A DNA stretch of 64,000 nucleotides from Oscillibacter sp. (GCA_017482345.1 JAFUNB010000007.1:1-64000), one strand, 5' to 3'; shown: positions 8,906 through 21,433, counted from the stretch's first letter. Made by a program: numbers and translations. The notes: generated by a model not told the origin, from the sequence alone.

Positions 8906-9697
8906 ATGACCGTTAACGTCCACGATTTGTTTGCCGAGCTGGCTGCGCTTCCACAAGTGGAGGCGATCGCCCTGGGCGGCTCCCGGGCCACGGGAAGAGC
9001 CGACGGGAACTCGGACTATGATGTATATGTGTATACCACCGGCCCCATCCCGGCTGAAGCGCGCCGGGAGATCCTGAGCAGGCACTGCCGCTATATGGAA
9101 ATCGGCAACGCCTTCTGGGAGCTGGAGGACGATGTGACGCTGAAGGATGGGATCGATATGGATATCATCTATCGGAACCTCTCCGATTTTGAGCGCATGG
9201 TCTCCTCCGTCGTGCTGGACTGCACGCCGTGGAACGGGTACACCACCTGCATGTGGCACAATCTTATCACGTCAAAGATCGTGGCCGACCGAAACGGCGC
9301 CCTCTCCGCCCTGCAGGAGAAGTATCGGATCCCCTATCCCAGACAGCTGAAGGAGAACATCATCGCCAACAACATGAAGCTCCTCAGCGGTATGCTGCCC
9401 TCCTTTGACACGCAGATCAAAAAGGCGGAACAACGGGGCGATCTGGTCAGCGTCAACCATCGGGTGGCTGAGTTTCTGGCCAGCTATTTTGATGTCCTAT
9501 TCGCCCTGAACGAGATGACGCACCCCGGAGAAAAGCGGATGCAGTCCATCTGCTCCCGGGAATGTTCCATTCTGCCGGAACGGTTTGACGAAAACTTCGG
9601 CAGGCTGTTTGACGGAATGTTCCGCGCAGACATCTTCCCTGTGATCTGTGACATGGTCACCGCACTGCAAAAAACCGTCCAGGCACAGGCAACCTAA
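8906..9697 (+). CDS. Nucleotidyltransferase-domain protein (DUF4037-like)
   Basis: 263 residues. The N-terminal Pol-beta-type nucleotidyltransferase motif GGSRATGRADGNSDYDVYVY supplies the GS and DxD metal ligands, and DMDIIY gives the third acidic residue. An alpha-helical C-terminal half follows, as in DUF4037 and kanamycin nucleotidyltransferase-like proteins. The substrate is unknown: a small molecule, protein or RNA could be modified. Nothing specifically supports antibiotic resistance. ATG 8906 follows AGAGGTGAGC; the longer ORF from 8861 has no ribosome site. A terminator follows at 9711. Confidence 0.8.
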   Translation: MTVNVHDLFAELAALPQVEAIALGGSRATGRADGNSDYDVYVYTTGPIPAEARREILSRHCRYMEIGNAFWELEDDVTLKDGIDMDIIYRNLSDFERMVSSVVLDCTPWNGYTTCMWHNLITSKIVADRNGALSALQEKYRIPYPRQLKENIIANNMKLLSGMLPSFDTQIKKAEQRGDLVSVNHRVAEFLASYFDVLFALNEMTHPGEKRMQSICSRECSILPERFDENFGRLFDGMFRADIFPVICDMVTALQKTVQAQAT

Positions 9698-9710
9698 CAC
9701 CGTTTGAGAG

Positions 9711-9748
9711 AGCGGCTCTGTCCGAAGGGACAGGGCCGCTTCTTTTCG
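9711..9748 (+). terminator. Terminator after the nucleotidyltransferase
   Basis: Stem AGCGGCTCTGTCC/GGACAGGGCCGCT, GAAG loop, then TCTTTT. Confidence 0.8.
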
Positions 9749-9763
9749 TCTTCCGCCGGGCGC

Positions 9764-9793
9764 AAAAAGACCGCTCCGGGCGGAGCGGTCTTT
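9764..9793 (-). terminator. Terminator after the TRAP permease
   Basis: Stem AAAGACCGCTCCG/CGGAGCGGTCTTT, with a T run on the minus strand, 18 bp past the permease stop. Confidence 0.75.
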
Positions 9794-9810
9794 CAAAACG
9801 GATTTACGGT

Positions 9811-11808
9811 TTAGGCCACGGCCTTCTTGACGCTGGTGCGCTGGATGGCCACGATGGCCACGATGAGCACCAGGCCCACGAGGTCGGTGACGGTACCGGG
9901 GATCATCAGGCAGATGCCGCCGGCCACCAGACCCAGACGCAGCAGCGCGGGGATGGGACGGTACAGGTAGCCGTTCAGAGCGGCGGCCACGCCGTACAGA
10001 CCGATCAGGGAGGTGACGCAGATCTGGACCACCTGGAAGGGGGTGGTGTTGATGAACAGCATGGAGGGATCGTTGGCGAAAATGTAAGGCACGATGAAGG
10101 CGGCGATGGCCAGTCTGGTGGCATTGAGACCGGTCTTCATGGGGTCGGCCTTGGCGATGGCGGCGCCGGCATAGGCGGCCAGAGCCACGGGAGGGGTGAT
10201 ATCGGCCACGATGCCGAAGTAGAACACGAAGAAGTGGGCGGCCACCTGGTTGACGCCGATGGTGGTCAGGATGGGGGCGCAGGTAGCGGCCATGATGCAG
10301 TAGTTGGCGGTGGTGGGAACACCCATGCCCAGCACGATGCAGCACAGCATGGTCAGGAACAGGGCGACCATGACGTTGCCGCCGGAGACGGTGACGATGG
10401 CGGTGATGATCTTGGAGGCCAGACCGGTGACGGTGATGCAGCCGGCCACGATACCGGCCATGGCGCAGGCCACAGCCACGGTGACAGTGCCCTTGCCGCC
10501 GGCTTCCAGAGAGTTGAAGCACATAGCGCCCATATCCTTCAGCATACCGACGACGCCCTTGCCCTCGGCACGGTTCTTGGCGATCATGTCAGGCAGGCTG
10601 ACCAGAATGGCGATGAGGATGGCCACGGCGGCGGAGAACTGCATGGTGCGCACGTTGGTGGACACCAGAGCCACCAGCACCACCAGGGGAGCCAGCAGGT
10701 AGATCTTCTTCGCCAGAACGCTGAACTTGGGCAGCTCCTCCTTGGGGATACCCCGCAGGCCCAGCTTCTTGGCCTCCAGATGGACGGCGATGTAGATGCC
10801 GGTGAAGTACAGAACGGCAGGCAGGATGGCCTTCACAGCCACGGTGGCGTAGCTGACGCCCATGTACTCGGCCATCAGGAAGGCTGCGGCGCCCATGATG
10901 GGAGGCATGATCTGGCCGCCGGTGGAGGCGGCAGCCTCGACAGCGCCGGCGAATTCGCCCTTATAGCCGGTCTTCTTCATCATGGGGATGGTGACGGAGC
11001 CGGTGGTGACGGTGTTGCCCACGGAGGAGCCGGACACCATGCCGCACAGGGCGGAGGAGATGACAGCCACCTTGGCGGGGCCGCCGGCGGAGGAGCCAGC
11101 CAGGGAGTTTGCCAGATCAATGAAGAACTGGGCGATGCCGGTACGCTCCAGGAAGGCGCCGAAGATGATGAACACCACGATGTACTTGGCGCAGACGTTG
11201 ACGGGGGTGTTCATGACGCCGGAGGTGGTATAGAACAGGTTGTAGATGACGATGCGGGGCTGCACCTGGGTGAAGGTGTAGACCATCAGGGCGCCCACCA
11301 CGCACAGGATGGGCAGACCCACGCTGCGGCGGCACAGCTCGATGAGGGCGGCAATACCGATGACGCCCAGAATGAGCAGCAGGGGCTCCTTGGTGGCGCG
11401 GAGGGACAGCTTGATGATGCGCTCGGCGTTCATGGCGTAGTAGATAAACGCGCCGGCGCCGCCCACCATGATCAGGATATCATACCAGGGCATGGAGTTG
11501 GGTCTGACATGGTCCTTGCGGACGGGGTAGTTCAGGTAGCCCATGACGATGATGAAGGCCAGGAACAGGCTCAGACGGATCTCAGGCAGCGCGGTGGAGA
11601 ACAACGTGACATAGATGCTCCACAGAGAGAAGGCCGCCATACAGCAGCGGACGGCCAGACCGGGCTTACCCTCCCACACGCGGGTGTTGGATTCCCGGTC
11701 ATACTTTTTCATGACAGCTTCCACGTCCGCGGCGGTGCCGGTGGAGGTATCCTCCACGACAGGCGCGGTATCCACGGGAGTTTTGCTGTCTTTTTTCCAG
11801 AAACTCAT
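9811..11808 (-). CDS. TAXI-family TRAP transporter fused permease (DctQM type)
   Basis: 665-residue integral membrane protein with about 16-18 predicted helices. It is the small and large TRAP permeases fused into one chain, typical of TAXI-TRAP systems. TRAP signatures include GAFLERTGIAQFFIDLA, GSSVGNTVTTGSVTIPMMKK and AAASTGGQIMPPIMGAAAFLMAEY. It drives ion-coupled uptake of an organic anion delivered by the binding protein at 11965. The start has AAAGGAGG 7-8 bp upstream. The substrate cannot be predicted from sequence. Confidence 0.92.
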   Translation of the reverse strand: MSFWKKDSKTPVDTAPVVEDTSTGTAADVEAVMKKYDRESNTRVWEGKPGLAVRCCMAAFSLWSIYVTLFSTALPEIRLSLFLAFIIVMGYLNYPVRKDHVRPNSMPWYDILIMVGGAGAFIYYAMNAERIIKLSLRATKEPLLLILGVIGIAALIELCRRSVGLPILCVVGALMVYTFTQVQPRIVIYNLFYTTSGVMNTPVNVCAKYIVVFIIFGAFLERTGIAQFFIDLANSLAGSSAGGPAKVAVISSALCGMVSGSSVGNTVTTGSVTIPMMKKTGYKGEFAGAVEAAASTGGQIMPPIMGAAAFLMAEYMGVSYATVAVKAILPAVLYFTGIYIAVHLEAKKLGLRGIPKEELPKFSVLAKKIYLLAPLVVLVALVSTNVRTMQFSAAVAILIAILVSLPDMIAKNRAEGKGVVGMLKDMGAMCFNSLEAGGKGTVTVAVACAMAGIVAGCITVTGLASKIITAIVTVSGGNVMVALFLTMLCCIVLGMGVPTTANYCIMAATCAPILTTIGVNQVAAHFFVFYFGIVADITPPVALAAYAGAAIAKADPMKTGLNATRLAIAAFIVPYIFANDPSMLFINTTPFQVVQICVTSLIGLYGVAAALNGYLYRPIPALLRLGLVAGGICLMIPGTVTDLVGLVLIVAIVAIQRTSVKKAVA

Positions 11809-11891
11809 AGTTTTTCCTCCTTTATTGCGGAGCGCATGACTCCATATCCTTTTCCGGGTACGGACTCATTCGCCCCGTAAAATCGACAAGG

Positions 11892-11920
11892 GACTGCGGC
11901 GAACGCCGTTCGCCGCAGTC
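11892..11920 (-). terminator. Hairpin between binding-protein and permease genes
   Basis: Perfect 13-bp stem GACTGCGGCGAAC/GTTCGCCGCAGTC with a 3-base loop and no good T run. Such hairpins after binding-protein genes commonly stabilise that mRNA and lower read-through to the permease (inference). Confidence 0.6.
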
Positions 11921-11964
11921 TCCTGCTCAGTTTTCGTGATCTTTAACAGACCCTTAATGGCCAA

Positions 11965-12966
11965 TTACTTGGTGGGGACTTCGTAGCCCTTCTCAGCGAA
12001 GTACTTGGCAGCGCCGGCGTGGTAGGGAACGTCGGTGACAGAGGTGGCGAAGTCCAGATCCAGCTCAGCGCCCTTGGCGTGAGCGGCGGTGACGGTGTCG
12101 ACGTCCTCGAAGACGGCGGACACGAAGTTATAGACGTCAGCCTCGGAGACGTCGTCACGGGCGATGACCACGGCGCCGACGGCCACGGTGGTGGTGTCGG
12201 AATCCATGCCGTAGGTATCAGCAGAGATGGTATACTCGCTGTAGTAGGGGGACTTGGCACGCAGCTGCTCAATGTGCTCGGCGTCCAGGGAGACCAGATA
12301 GGTGTCCTTGCCGGAGGCCAGCTCGGTGATGGCGGTGGTGGGGGCGCCGGAGACGACGAAGGCAGCGTCGATCTTGCCGTCCTTCAGTGCCTCAGCGCTG
12401 TCGCCGAAGCCCTGGTAGGTGGGGTTGATGTCAGCCTCGCTCAGGCCGTAGACGCCCAGGACGTCGATGGCGTTGTACCAGACGCCGGAGCCGGAAGCGC
12501 CGATGGAGACGTTCTTGCCCTTCAGGTCAGCAACGGTCTTGATGCTGGGGTCGCAGGTGACGATCTGGACCTGCTCCATGTACAGGGCAGCCACGGTGGA
12601 GAAGCAGTCGATCTTGCCGATCTCCTCGAACAGGTTGGTGCCGCTGTAAGCATAGCTCATAACGTCGGACTGGACGAAGCCCAGCTGAGCGCCGTCAATG
12701 TCCATCAGCTCGATGTTGGCCTGAGAGCCGTTGCCCTCAACAGCGGTGATCTTGCTGTCGGTCTTGCCGGTGATGTGGCCGGCCAGAACGGAACCGAATG
12801 CATAATAGGTACCGGAAGAACCGCCGGTGGTGAAGGTCAGCTCCTCGCCGGCAGAAGCAGCGGGGGCATCGTTAGCGGCGGGAGCTTCTTCCTTCTTGCC
12901 GCCGCAGCCGGCCAGAACAGAAGCCATCATAACGAGGGCCAGAATCAGAGACAAATACTTTTTCAT
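11965..12966 (-). CDS. TAXI-family TRAP solute-binding lipoprotein
   Basis: 333 residues. Lipoprotein signal peptide with lipobox LAGC (Cys near residue 21), then a low-complexity Ala/Glu linker. The mature TAXI domain contains TTGGSSGTYYAFGSVLAGHI, the characteristic N-terminal ligand-binding segment. Tethered outside the membrane, it captures substrate for the fused permease 156 bp downstream. Promoter at 13040-13068; GAGG lies about 8 bp before the ATG. Confidence 0.92.
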   Translation of the reverse strand: MKKYLSLILALVMMASVLAGCGGKKEEAPAANDAPAASAGEELTFTTGGSSGTYYAFGSVLAGHITGKTDSKITAVEGNGSQANIELMDIDGAQLGFVQSDVMSYAYSGTNLFEEIGKIDCFSTVAALYMEQVQIVTCDPSIKTVADLKGKNVSIGASGSGVWYNAIDVLGVYGLSEADINPTYQGFGDSAEALKDGKIDAAFVVSGAPTTAITELASGKDTYLVSLDAEHIEQLRAKSPYYSEYTISADTYGMDSDTTTVAVGAVVIARDDVSEADVYNFVSAVFEDVDTVTAAHAKGAELDLDFATSVTDVPYHAGAAKYFAEKGYEVPTK

Positions 12967-13039
12967 ACGCGAATCCTCTTTCCTAATTTCACACGAAAAT
13001 CTGCATAACCAGCATGCACATCTCGCATTTCATGGAGAT

Positions 13040-13068
13040 ATACTACCTTATAAATCCTGCGATTTCAA
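13040..13068 (-). promoter_or_regulatory. Promoter of the TAXI-TRAP operon
   Basis: TTGAAA, 17-bp spacer, TAGTAT on the minus strand, about 75 bp before ATG 12966. Apart from this promoter and the pyc terminator the 12967-13281 gap shows nothing recognisable. Confidence 0.6.
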
Positions 13069-13231
13069 GGGTAATTCCGCTTTTTTGTGCAATTTTCTGC
13101 AAGTTCATAACAGCAAACTTGCAAATTCTTTAGCAATGCAGTCTATTTTGACAGTTTGCCGTCATGCCGGAAAATTTTGCACAAATATCCACCACACGCG
13201 GACAGGTTTCCTGTGTGTTTTGACGGTGGAC

Positions 13232-13262
13232 AAAAAGAAGCCCGCCGTTCCCGGCGGACTTC
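13232..13262 (-). terminator. Terminator after pyc
   Basis: Stem AAGCCCGCCG/CGGCGGACTT (one mismatch) followed on the minus strand by CTTTTTG. Confidence 0.7.
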
Positions 13263-13281
13263 CTTTGTGCAATTTTACAAA

Positions 13282-16698
<3,417 letters not shown>

Positions 16699-16752
16699 AA
16701 TGAGGCTCCTCCTTCTCCCGCCCAAAGGCAGGGTGGTGTTATTTTTCACATC

Positions 16753-16782
16753 AGTATACGGCATTTATGCCGCCATTTGCAA
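16753..16782 (-). promoter_or_regulatory. Promoter of pyc
   Basis: TTGCAA, 18-bp spacer, TATACT on the minus strand. Confidence 0.55.
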
Positions 16783-16891
16783 CGGTTTCGCCGCCAATTC
16801 CCCATTTTCGGAGGAGGTGTCAGTTTTTTACAAAACCCCGCCGGCACCTTTGTCTATTTTTGCGGGACATTTGTCTTTGCCGGACGAGCAG

Positions 16892-16926
16892 AAAAAGGGC
16901 GCTGTACCATGGGTACAGCGCCCTTT
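16892..16926 (-). terminator. Terminator after thrS
   Basis: Perfect 15-bp stem AAAGGGCGCTGTACC/GGTACAGCGCCCTTT followed on the minus strand by TTTTT. Confidence 0.85.
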
Positions 16927-16938
16927 CGGAAAGCGGAT

Positions 16939-18690
16939 TTACTTGTTCTTGGTATCGACAGCTTCCTTCAGCAGAGATTCGAAGGCGTCGATGCTCATAG
17001 CGCCCAGATCCTCGCCGGAGCGCATGCGGACGGACACGGTCTTGTTCTCGATGTCGCGGTCGCCCACAACCAGCATATAGGGGATCTTCTCCAGAGTGGC
17101 CTCGCGGATCTTCTTGCCGATCTTCTCGTTGCGCAGATCGTTCTCCACGCGGTAGCCGGCGGAGCTCAGCTTCTCGGCGATCTCCTTGGCATACTCGTCA
17201 GCACGCTCGGTGACGGTCAGCAGCTTGACCTGCACGGGGCTGAGCCATGCGGGGAAGGCGCCGGCGAAGTGCTCGGTGATGACGCCGATGAAGCGCTCGA
17301 TGGAGCCGAAGACCACGCGGTGGATCATGACGGGGCAGTGCTTCTCGCCGTCAGCGCCGGTGTACTCCAGATTGAAGCGGCCGGGCAGCTGATAGTCCAG
17401 CTGGATGGTGCCGCACTGCCAGGTACGGCCCAGGGAGTCCTGGATGTGGAAGTCCAGCTTGGGGCCGTAGAAGGCGCCGTCGCCGGGGTTGACGTGGTAG
17501 GTCTTGCCGATGCTGGTGATGGCGTCAGCCAGAGCGGCGGTGGCGATGTCCCAATCCTCCACGGAGCCGATGTGATCCTCGGGCATGGTGGACAGCTCGA
17601 TCTTATAGGGCAGGCCGAACAGGTTGTAGACCTCGTCGAACAGCTGGGCGATGCGGATGACCTCGTCCTTGATCTGCTCCTTGGCCAACAGGATGTGGGC
17701 GTCGTCCTGGGTGAAGCAGCGGACGCGGAACATGCCGTGCAGAGCGCCGCTCAGCTCGTGGCGGTGGACGTGGCCCAGCTCACCGTAGCGCAGGGGCAGG
17801 TCGCGGTAGGAATGGGGCTCCAGATCATAGACCAGGATGCTGCCGGGGCAGTTCATGGGCTTGATGGCGAAATCTTCCTCGTCGATGAGGGTGGTGTACA
17901 TGTTGTCCTTGTAGTGATCCCAGTGACCGGAGGTCTCCCACAGGGTGCGGCGCATGATCTGAGGAGTGGAGATCTCAACGTAATCCCACTTCTTGTGGAC
18001 CTGACGCCAGTAGTCGATCAGGGTGTTCTTCAGGACCATGCCCTTGGGCAGGTAGAAGGGGAAGCCGGGAGCCTCGTCACGGAAGGCGAACAGGCCCAGC
18101 TCCTTGCCCAGCTTGCGGTGGTCGCGGCGCTTGGCTTCCTCGATGCGCTCCAGATAGGCGTCCAGCTCTTCCTTCTTGGGGAAGGCGATGCCGTAGATAC
18201 GCTGCAGGGACTCACGGTTGGAGTCGCCGCGCCAGTAGGCGGCGTTGCAGGCGGTCAGCTTGATGCCGTTGCCCTTGATGCGGCCGGTGGAGTCCAGATG
18301 GGGGCCGGCGCACAGGTCGGTGAACTCGCCCTGCTTGTAGAAGGAGATGGCGGCGTCCTCAGGCAGATCCTGGATCAGCTCCACCTTGAAGGGCTCGCCC
18401 TGCTCCTCCATGAACTTGATGGCCTCGGCGCGGGGCAGCTCGAAGCGCTCCAGCTTCAGCTTCTCCTTGCAGATCTTGCGCATCTCAGCCTCGATCTTCT
18501 CCATGACCTCGGGAGTGAAGGGGAACGGAGAGAGCATATCGTAATAGAAGCCCTCGTCGATGGAGGGGCCGATGGCCAGCTTCACTTCGGGATACAGGCG
18601 CTTGACGGCCTGGGCCAGAACGTGAGAGCAGGTGTGCCAATAGGTTCTGCGGTACTCTTCGTTTTCAAAGGTGAACAGGTTTTCAGACAT
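16939..18690 (-). CDS. thrS: Threonyl-tRNA synthetase lacking the N-terminal TGS domain
   Basis: 583 residues; charges tRNA-Thr. The chain starts directly in the editing domain, with HTCSHVLAQAVKRLYP (HxxxH) and DLCAGPHLDSTG. The class II catalytic core follows: motif 2 around MFRVRCFTQDDAHI, zinc/active-site Cys in KPMNCPGSI, and VFGSIERFIGVITEH (motif 3). The anticodon-binding domain is last. Usual bacterial ThrRS is about 640 residues with an N-terminal TGS domain, absent here. ATG 18690 follows AAGGAGGAAACCTGTT. Expression is controlled by the T-box leader upstream. Confidence 0.95.
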   Translation of the reverse strand: MSENLFTFENEEYRRTYWHTCSHVLAQAVKRLYPEVKLAIGPSIDEGFYYDMLSPFPFTPEVMEKIEAEMRKICKEKLKLERFELPRAEAIKFMEEQGEPFKVELIQDLPEDAAISFYKQGEFTDLCAGPHLDSTGRIKGNGIKLTACNAAYWRGDSNRESLQRIYGIAFPKKEELDAYLERIEEAKRRDHRKLGKELGLFAFRDEAPGFPFYLPKGMVLKNTLIDYWRQVHKKWDYVEISTPQIMRRTLWETSGHWDHYKDNMYTTLIDEEDFAIKPMNCPGSILVYDLEPHSYRDLPLRYGELGHVHRHELSGALHGMFRVRCFTQDDAHILLAKEQIKDEVIRIAQLFDEVYNLFGLPYKIELSTMPEDHIGSVEDWDIATAALADAITSIGKTYHVNPGDGAFYGPKLDFHIQDSLGRTWQCGTIQLDYQLPGRFNLEYTGADGEKHCPVMIHRVVFGSIERFIGVITEHFAGAFPAWLSPVQVKLLTVTERADEYAKEIAEKLSSAGYRVENDLRNEKIGKKIREATLEKIPYMLVVGDRDIENKTVSVRMRSGEDLGAMSIDAFESLLKEAVDTKNK

Positions 18691-18723
18691 AACAGGTTTC
18701 CTCCTTGTTTGGTAAGGGGTGAA

Positions 18724-18985
18724 AAGAAAAAATCCCACCCCTGAAAAAATCAGGGGTGAGATACGAATACGTATTCCACGGTTCCACCCTGCTTGCATCC
18801 GCAGTGCAGATGCCGCTCGTGTCCTCTGTAACGGGAGGACCCGTCCCAGCCTACATATCGGTGGGCAGCTCCGAGGCGGTGGCCGGTTCCGGATTCTTTC
18901 AAGAGCTGCTTGCAGCCTCTGGCAGCTCCTCTCTGTTGATGTCCTCCGACGGCGTCCTCTTCAACGCTTTTTCAAATCTCCCGAT
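18724..18985 (-). ncRNA. T-box leader controlling thrS
   Basis: Untranslated leader between the promoter at 18986 and thrS. The conserved T-box sequence AGGGTGGAACCGTGG is at 18776-18790 (minus strand). Upstream is a stem-III-like GTAGGCTGGGACGGG...CCCGTTACAG region and a paired stem-I region (GGAGCTGCC/GGCTGC...GCAGCTCTT). Downstream CACCCCTG/CAGGGGTG followed by T-rich sequence is the intrinsic terminator. Uncharged tRNA-Thr should stabilise the antiterminator. ACC is a candidate specifier codon, but I could not fix the specifier loop with certainty. Confidence 0.9.
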
Positions 18986-19014
18986 ACTATACCACGGACA
19001 TTTGTCTTTGTCAA
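18986..19014 (-). promoter_or_regulatory. Promoter of the T-box-thrS transcript
   Basis: Near-consensus TTGACA, 17-bp spacer, TATAGT, only 24 bp past the stop of the nuclease gene at 19038. Confidence 0.85.
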
Positions 19015-19037
19015 GGGTATTACCTTTGAGAAAATTT

Positions 19038-20135
19038 TCAGCCCAGATCCCGGCGGTCCAGCGCCGCCAGGCCGAACCGGGCGGCCCGGGTGATGGTCTC
19101 CCGCTCCTCCGCCGTGGCGGCGCGCTCCATGCGCCCCCGCAGATCCCGCAGGAACAGTCCCCGCAGGGAATCCTCCTCCGCCCGGGCCCACACGTCCTCC
19201 GCCATGCGGGTGTGGTCCCGCACCTCCAGCGCCCAGAACCGCTCAGCAAGAGCCTCCTGCAGCGCGGCAATGTTGACTCCGGCCTCACCGGTCTCGCCGG
19301 TCAGCAGGATGCGGTACAGGTGGTCGGCCGTGTCCGCGGGCAGGGCCTCCTCCACCGCGGCGCGGGGGTCTTTTCCCGTCACGTCCACCGTCAGGATCTC
19401 ATAGCGGCGGCGGGCAAAGGGGACGAATTGCAGCGTCACAGCGCCGTCGCCGGCGATGACGCCCTCGTAAAAGCCCTTCTCCCCCAGCTCGTCAAAGCCC
19501 CGGCCCTCCATGCAGCCGGGCCAGGCCCACAGGGTATCGCCGCTTTTCTGCGGCTCCATGCGCTTGTGGATGTGGCCCAGCGCCAGATACGCAAGGCCGC
19601 TGGCGGCGATGTCCTGTCGGCGGATGAGGTTGTAGCGTGCCTCCGCCGCCTCCACCTCACCGTGGAGCAGACCGATATGCACGCGGCCATCAGTGGGTGC
19701 GGTGAAGCCGGAGAGCAGGCTCTCCGTGCAGTCGGGGGCGGTAAAGCCCGCGCCATGGACCGTCAGGTTCCACTGGGGAAACTCCACCGCCGTCATGCGG
19801 CTTTCCCGGAAAATATGGACATTCTCCGGCCACTCCGCCGTGTCCCACAGGCCGCCGGGGACGGCGCAGTCGTGGTTGCCGGGGGCGATGAGGACGGGCA
19901 CGGCCATGCGGGCAAAGGCTGCGGCAAGGACCTCGGTGGTCTCCCGGAAGGCGCTGCCGGTGTCCAGCAGGTCGCCGGCAAGCAGCACCAGGTCGATGTC
20001 ATGGCTGCGGACGTACTCCGCAAGACGCACGGGCGTCTCCCGGCTCTCCCGCCGGCGGCGGGCAGCCTGCGGCGCGGGCAGCGCGCCGAATGCGCTGTCC
20101 AGATGCCAGTCCGCCGCATGAATGAATCTGAGCAT
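19038..20135 (-). CDS. SbcD/YhaO-like DNA repair metallophosphoesterase
   Basis: 365 residues. Calcineurin-type phosphoesterase motifs are in order: FIHAADWHLDS (DxH), VLLAGDLLDTG (GDxxD), IAPGNHDCAV (GNHD), LLHGEV and LALGHIHKR (GHxH). This is the MRE11/SbcD/YhaO pattern, an Mn-dependent nuclease that normally works with an SbcC/YhaN SMC-like ATPase. No such ATPase lies next to it; thrS follows. ATG 20135 follows GGAGGAGGGCTGAG and lies 1 bp after the ybaK-like stop. Last gene of the HAD-ymdB-ybaK operon. Confidence 0.85.
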   Translation of the reverse strand: MLRFIHAADWHLDSAFGALPAPQAARRRRESRETPVRLAEYVRSHDIDLVLLAGDLLDTGSAFRETTEVLAAAFARMAVPVLIAPGNHDCAVPGGLWDTAEWPENVHIFRESRMTAVEFPQWNLTVHGAGFTAPDCTESLLSGFTAPTDGRVHIGLLHGEVEAAEARYNLIRRQDIAASGLAYLALGHIHKRMEPQKSGDTLWAWPGCMEGRGFDELGEKGFYEGVIAGDGAVTLQFVPFARRRYEILTVDVTGKDPRAAVEEALPADTADHLYRILLTGETGEAGVNIAALQEALAERFWALEVRDHTRMAEDVWARAEEDSLRGLFLRDLRGRMERAATAEERETITRAARFGLAALDRRDLG

Positions 20136-20136
20136 C

Positions 20137-20622
20137 TCAGCCCTCCTCCGGCCTCCAAGCCTTGCAGACGTCCACCCATTCAACAAAGTTGGAGGAGTAC
20201 TTCTCCAGCTCCTCACAGGTCAGCTCGATGGCGCTGTTGCTGCTGCCGGCGGCGGGGAAGACGGTGTCAAACCGCTTCATGGACACGTCCAGATACACCT
20301 TCACATTCTCCGGCAGGGCGAAGGAGCACACGCCGCCCACGTCGTGGCCGATGAGCTCGTGGGCCTCCTCGTGGGTAAGCATCTTGGCCTTGGTGTGGAA
20401 GAACTTCTTATAGGCGCTGTTGTCCACCTTGGCGTCGCCGGCCACCACGATGATGATGGGCTCGTCGTTCACCTTGAAGCTGAGGCTCTTGGCGATGCGG
20501 GCGCCCTCAACGCCCACGGCGATGGCCGCCAGATCCACCGTGGCGGAGGAGACGTCAAACTCCCGGATGCGGTCCTGAATCCCGAACTGGGTGAAATATT
20601 CGCGAACTTTCTGAATAGACAT
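20137..20622 (-). CDS. YbaK/EbsC-type aminoacyl-tRNA deacylase
   Basis: 161 residues, the whole YbaK/ProX domain. Family members free mischarged amino acids from tRNA, for example Cys or Ala from tRNA-Pro. The conserved KSLSFKV segment carries the key Lys, and GGVCSFALPE and SMKRFDTVFPAAGSSNSAIEL are typical. It sits between ymdB-like and SbcD-like genes on one transcript. The exact tRNA specificity is unknown. Confidence 0.88.
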   Translation of the reverse strand: MSIQKVREYFTQFGIQDRIREFDVSSATVDLAAIAVGVEGARIAKSLSFKVNDEPIIIVVAGDAKVDNSAYKKFFHTKAKMLTHEEAHELIGHDVGGVCSFALPENVKVYLDVSMKRFDTVFPAAGSSNSAIELTCEELEKYSSNFVEWVDVCKAWRPEEG

Positions 20623-20646
20623 AGGTGAATTCCTCTTTCTCTTTCT

Positions 20647-21420
20647 TTATCGGATATCGATGCGCTCCACGGCGGTACAGAGGCCGGTGGCGCTGTCCAG
20701 TGTGAATACCGCGCCCTGCAGCTTGCAGGGGCCGTTGGGAGACTTGTACCGTCCCGGCAGTCCGCCGAGAAAACCCTCCACCGACTGCCACGGCTCGATG
20801 CCCAGCACGGACTCGATGGGGCCGGTCATGCCGAGGTCGGTGAGATAGCCGGTGCCCTTGGGATACACCCGCTCGTCGGCGGTGGGGACGTGGGTGTGGG
20901 TGCCCCACAGGGCGGACACACGGCCGTCCAGATAGTAGCCCATGGCCAGCTTTTCGCTGGTGGCCTCCGCGTGGAAGTCCACCAGGGTGAAGTCGGCGCC
21001 GTCCCGCTCCAGCAGACGGTCTGCCGTGGTAAAGGGGTTGTCCGCTCCCCACGCCAGATCGCACCGGCCGATGAGGTTCATGACGCGGATGCGGATATTG
21101 CCCAGATCGAAGATCTCGCAGCCGTGGCCGGGGGCCCGGCCGGTGTAGTTGGCGGGGCGCAGCAGCCAGCGGGTGTCGTCCAGCATGGGGCCGATCTGCG
21201 TCTTGCCGAAGGCGTGGTTGCCCAAGGTCACCACGTCGGCGCCGGCGTCATACATCCGCCAGGCCTGCTCCTCCGTCAGCCCCACGCCGGAGGCGTTTTC
21301 GCCGTTCACCACGGTGAAGGCGATGTTCTTCAGTTTTTTCAGGGGCCGCAGGTGCCGCTCCAGGTGCTTTAAGCCCGGCTCGCCCACCACGTCGCCCACA
21401 GCGAGAATGTGATACAGCAT
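20647..21420 (-). CDS. YmdB-like metallophosphoesterase (TIGR00282 family)
   Basis: 257 residues. Motifs VGDVVGEPG, VVNGENASG, TLGNHAF, DFHAEATSEK and GTHTHVPTAD match the B. subtilis YmdB/DR1281 family of cyclic-nucleotide and 2',3'-cNMP phosphodiesterases that bind two metals. YmdB affects sporulation and biofilm decisions in Bacillus; the role here is not known. Starts 13 bp after the HAD gene. Confidence 0.9.
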   Translation of the reverse strand: MLYHILAVGDVVGEPGLKHLERHLRPLKKLKNIAFTVVNGENASGVGLTEEQAWRMYDAGADVVTLGNHAFGKTQIGPMLDDTRWLLRPANYTGRAPGHGCEIFDLGNIRIRVMNLIGRCDLAWGADNPFTTADRLLERDGADFTLVDFHAEATSEKLAMGYYLDGRVSALWGTHTHVPTADERVYPKGTGYLTDLGMTGPIESVLGIEPWQSVEGFLGGLPGRYKSPNGPCKLQGAVFTLDSATGLCTAVERIDIR

Positions 21421-21433
21421 AGTCTCGTTCCTC

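Noticed and set aside
8906..9697. Aminoglycoside nucleotidyltransferase (resistance gene)
   Set aside because: Only the general nucleotidyltransferase motif is present; nothing specific to known resistance enzymes.
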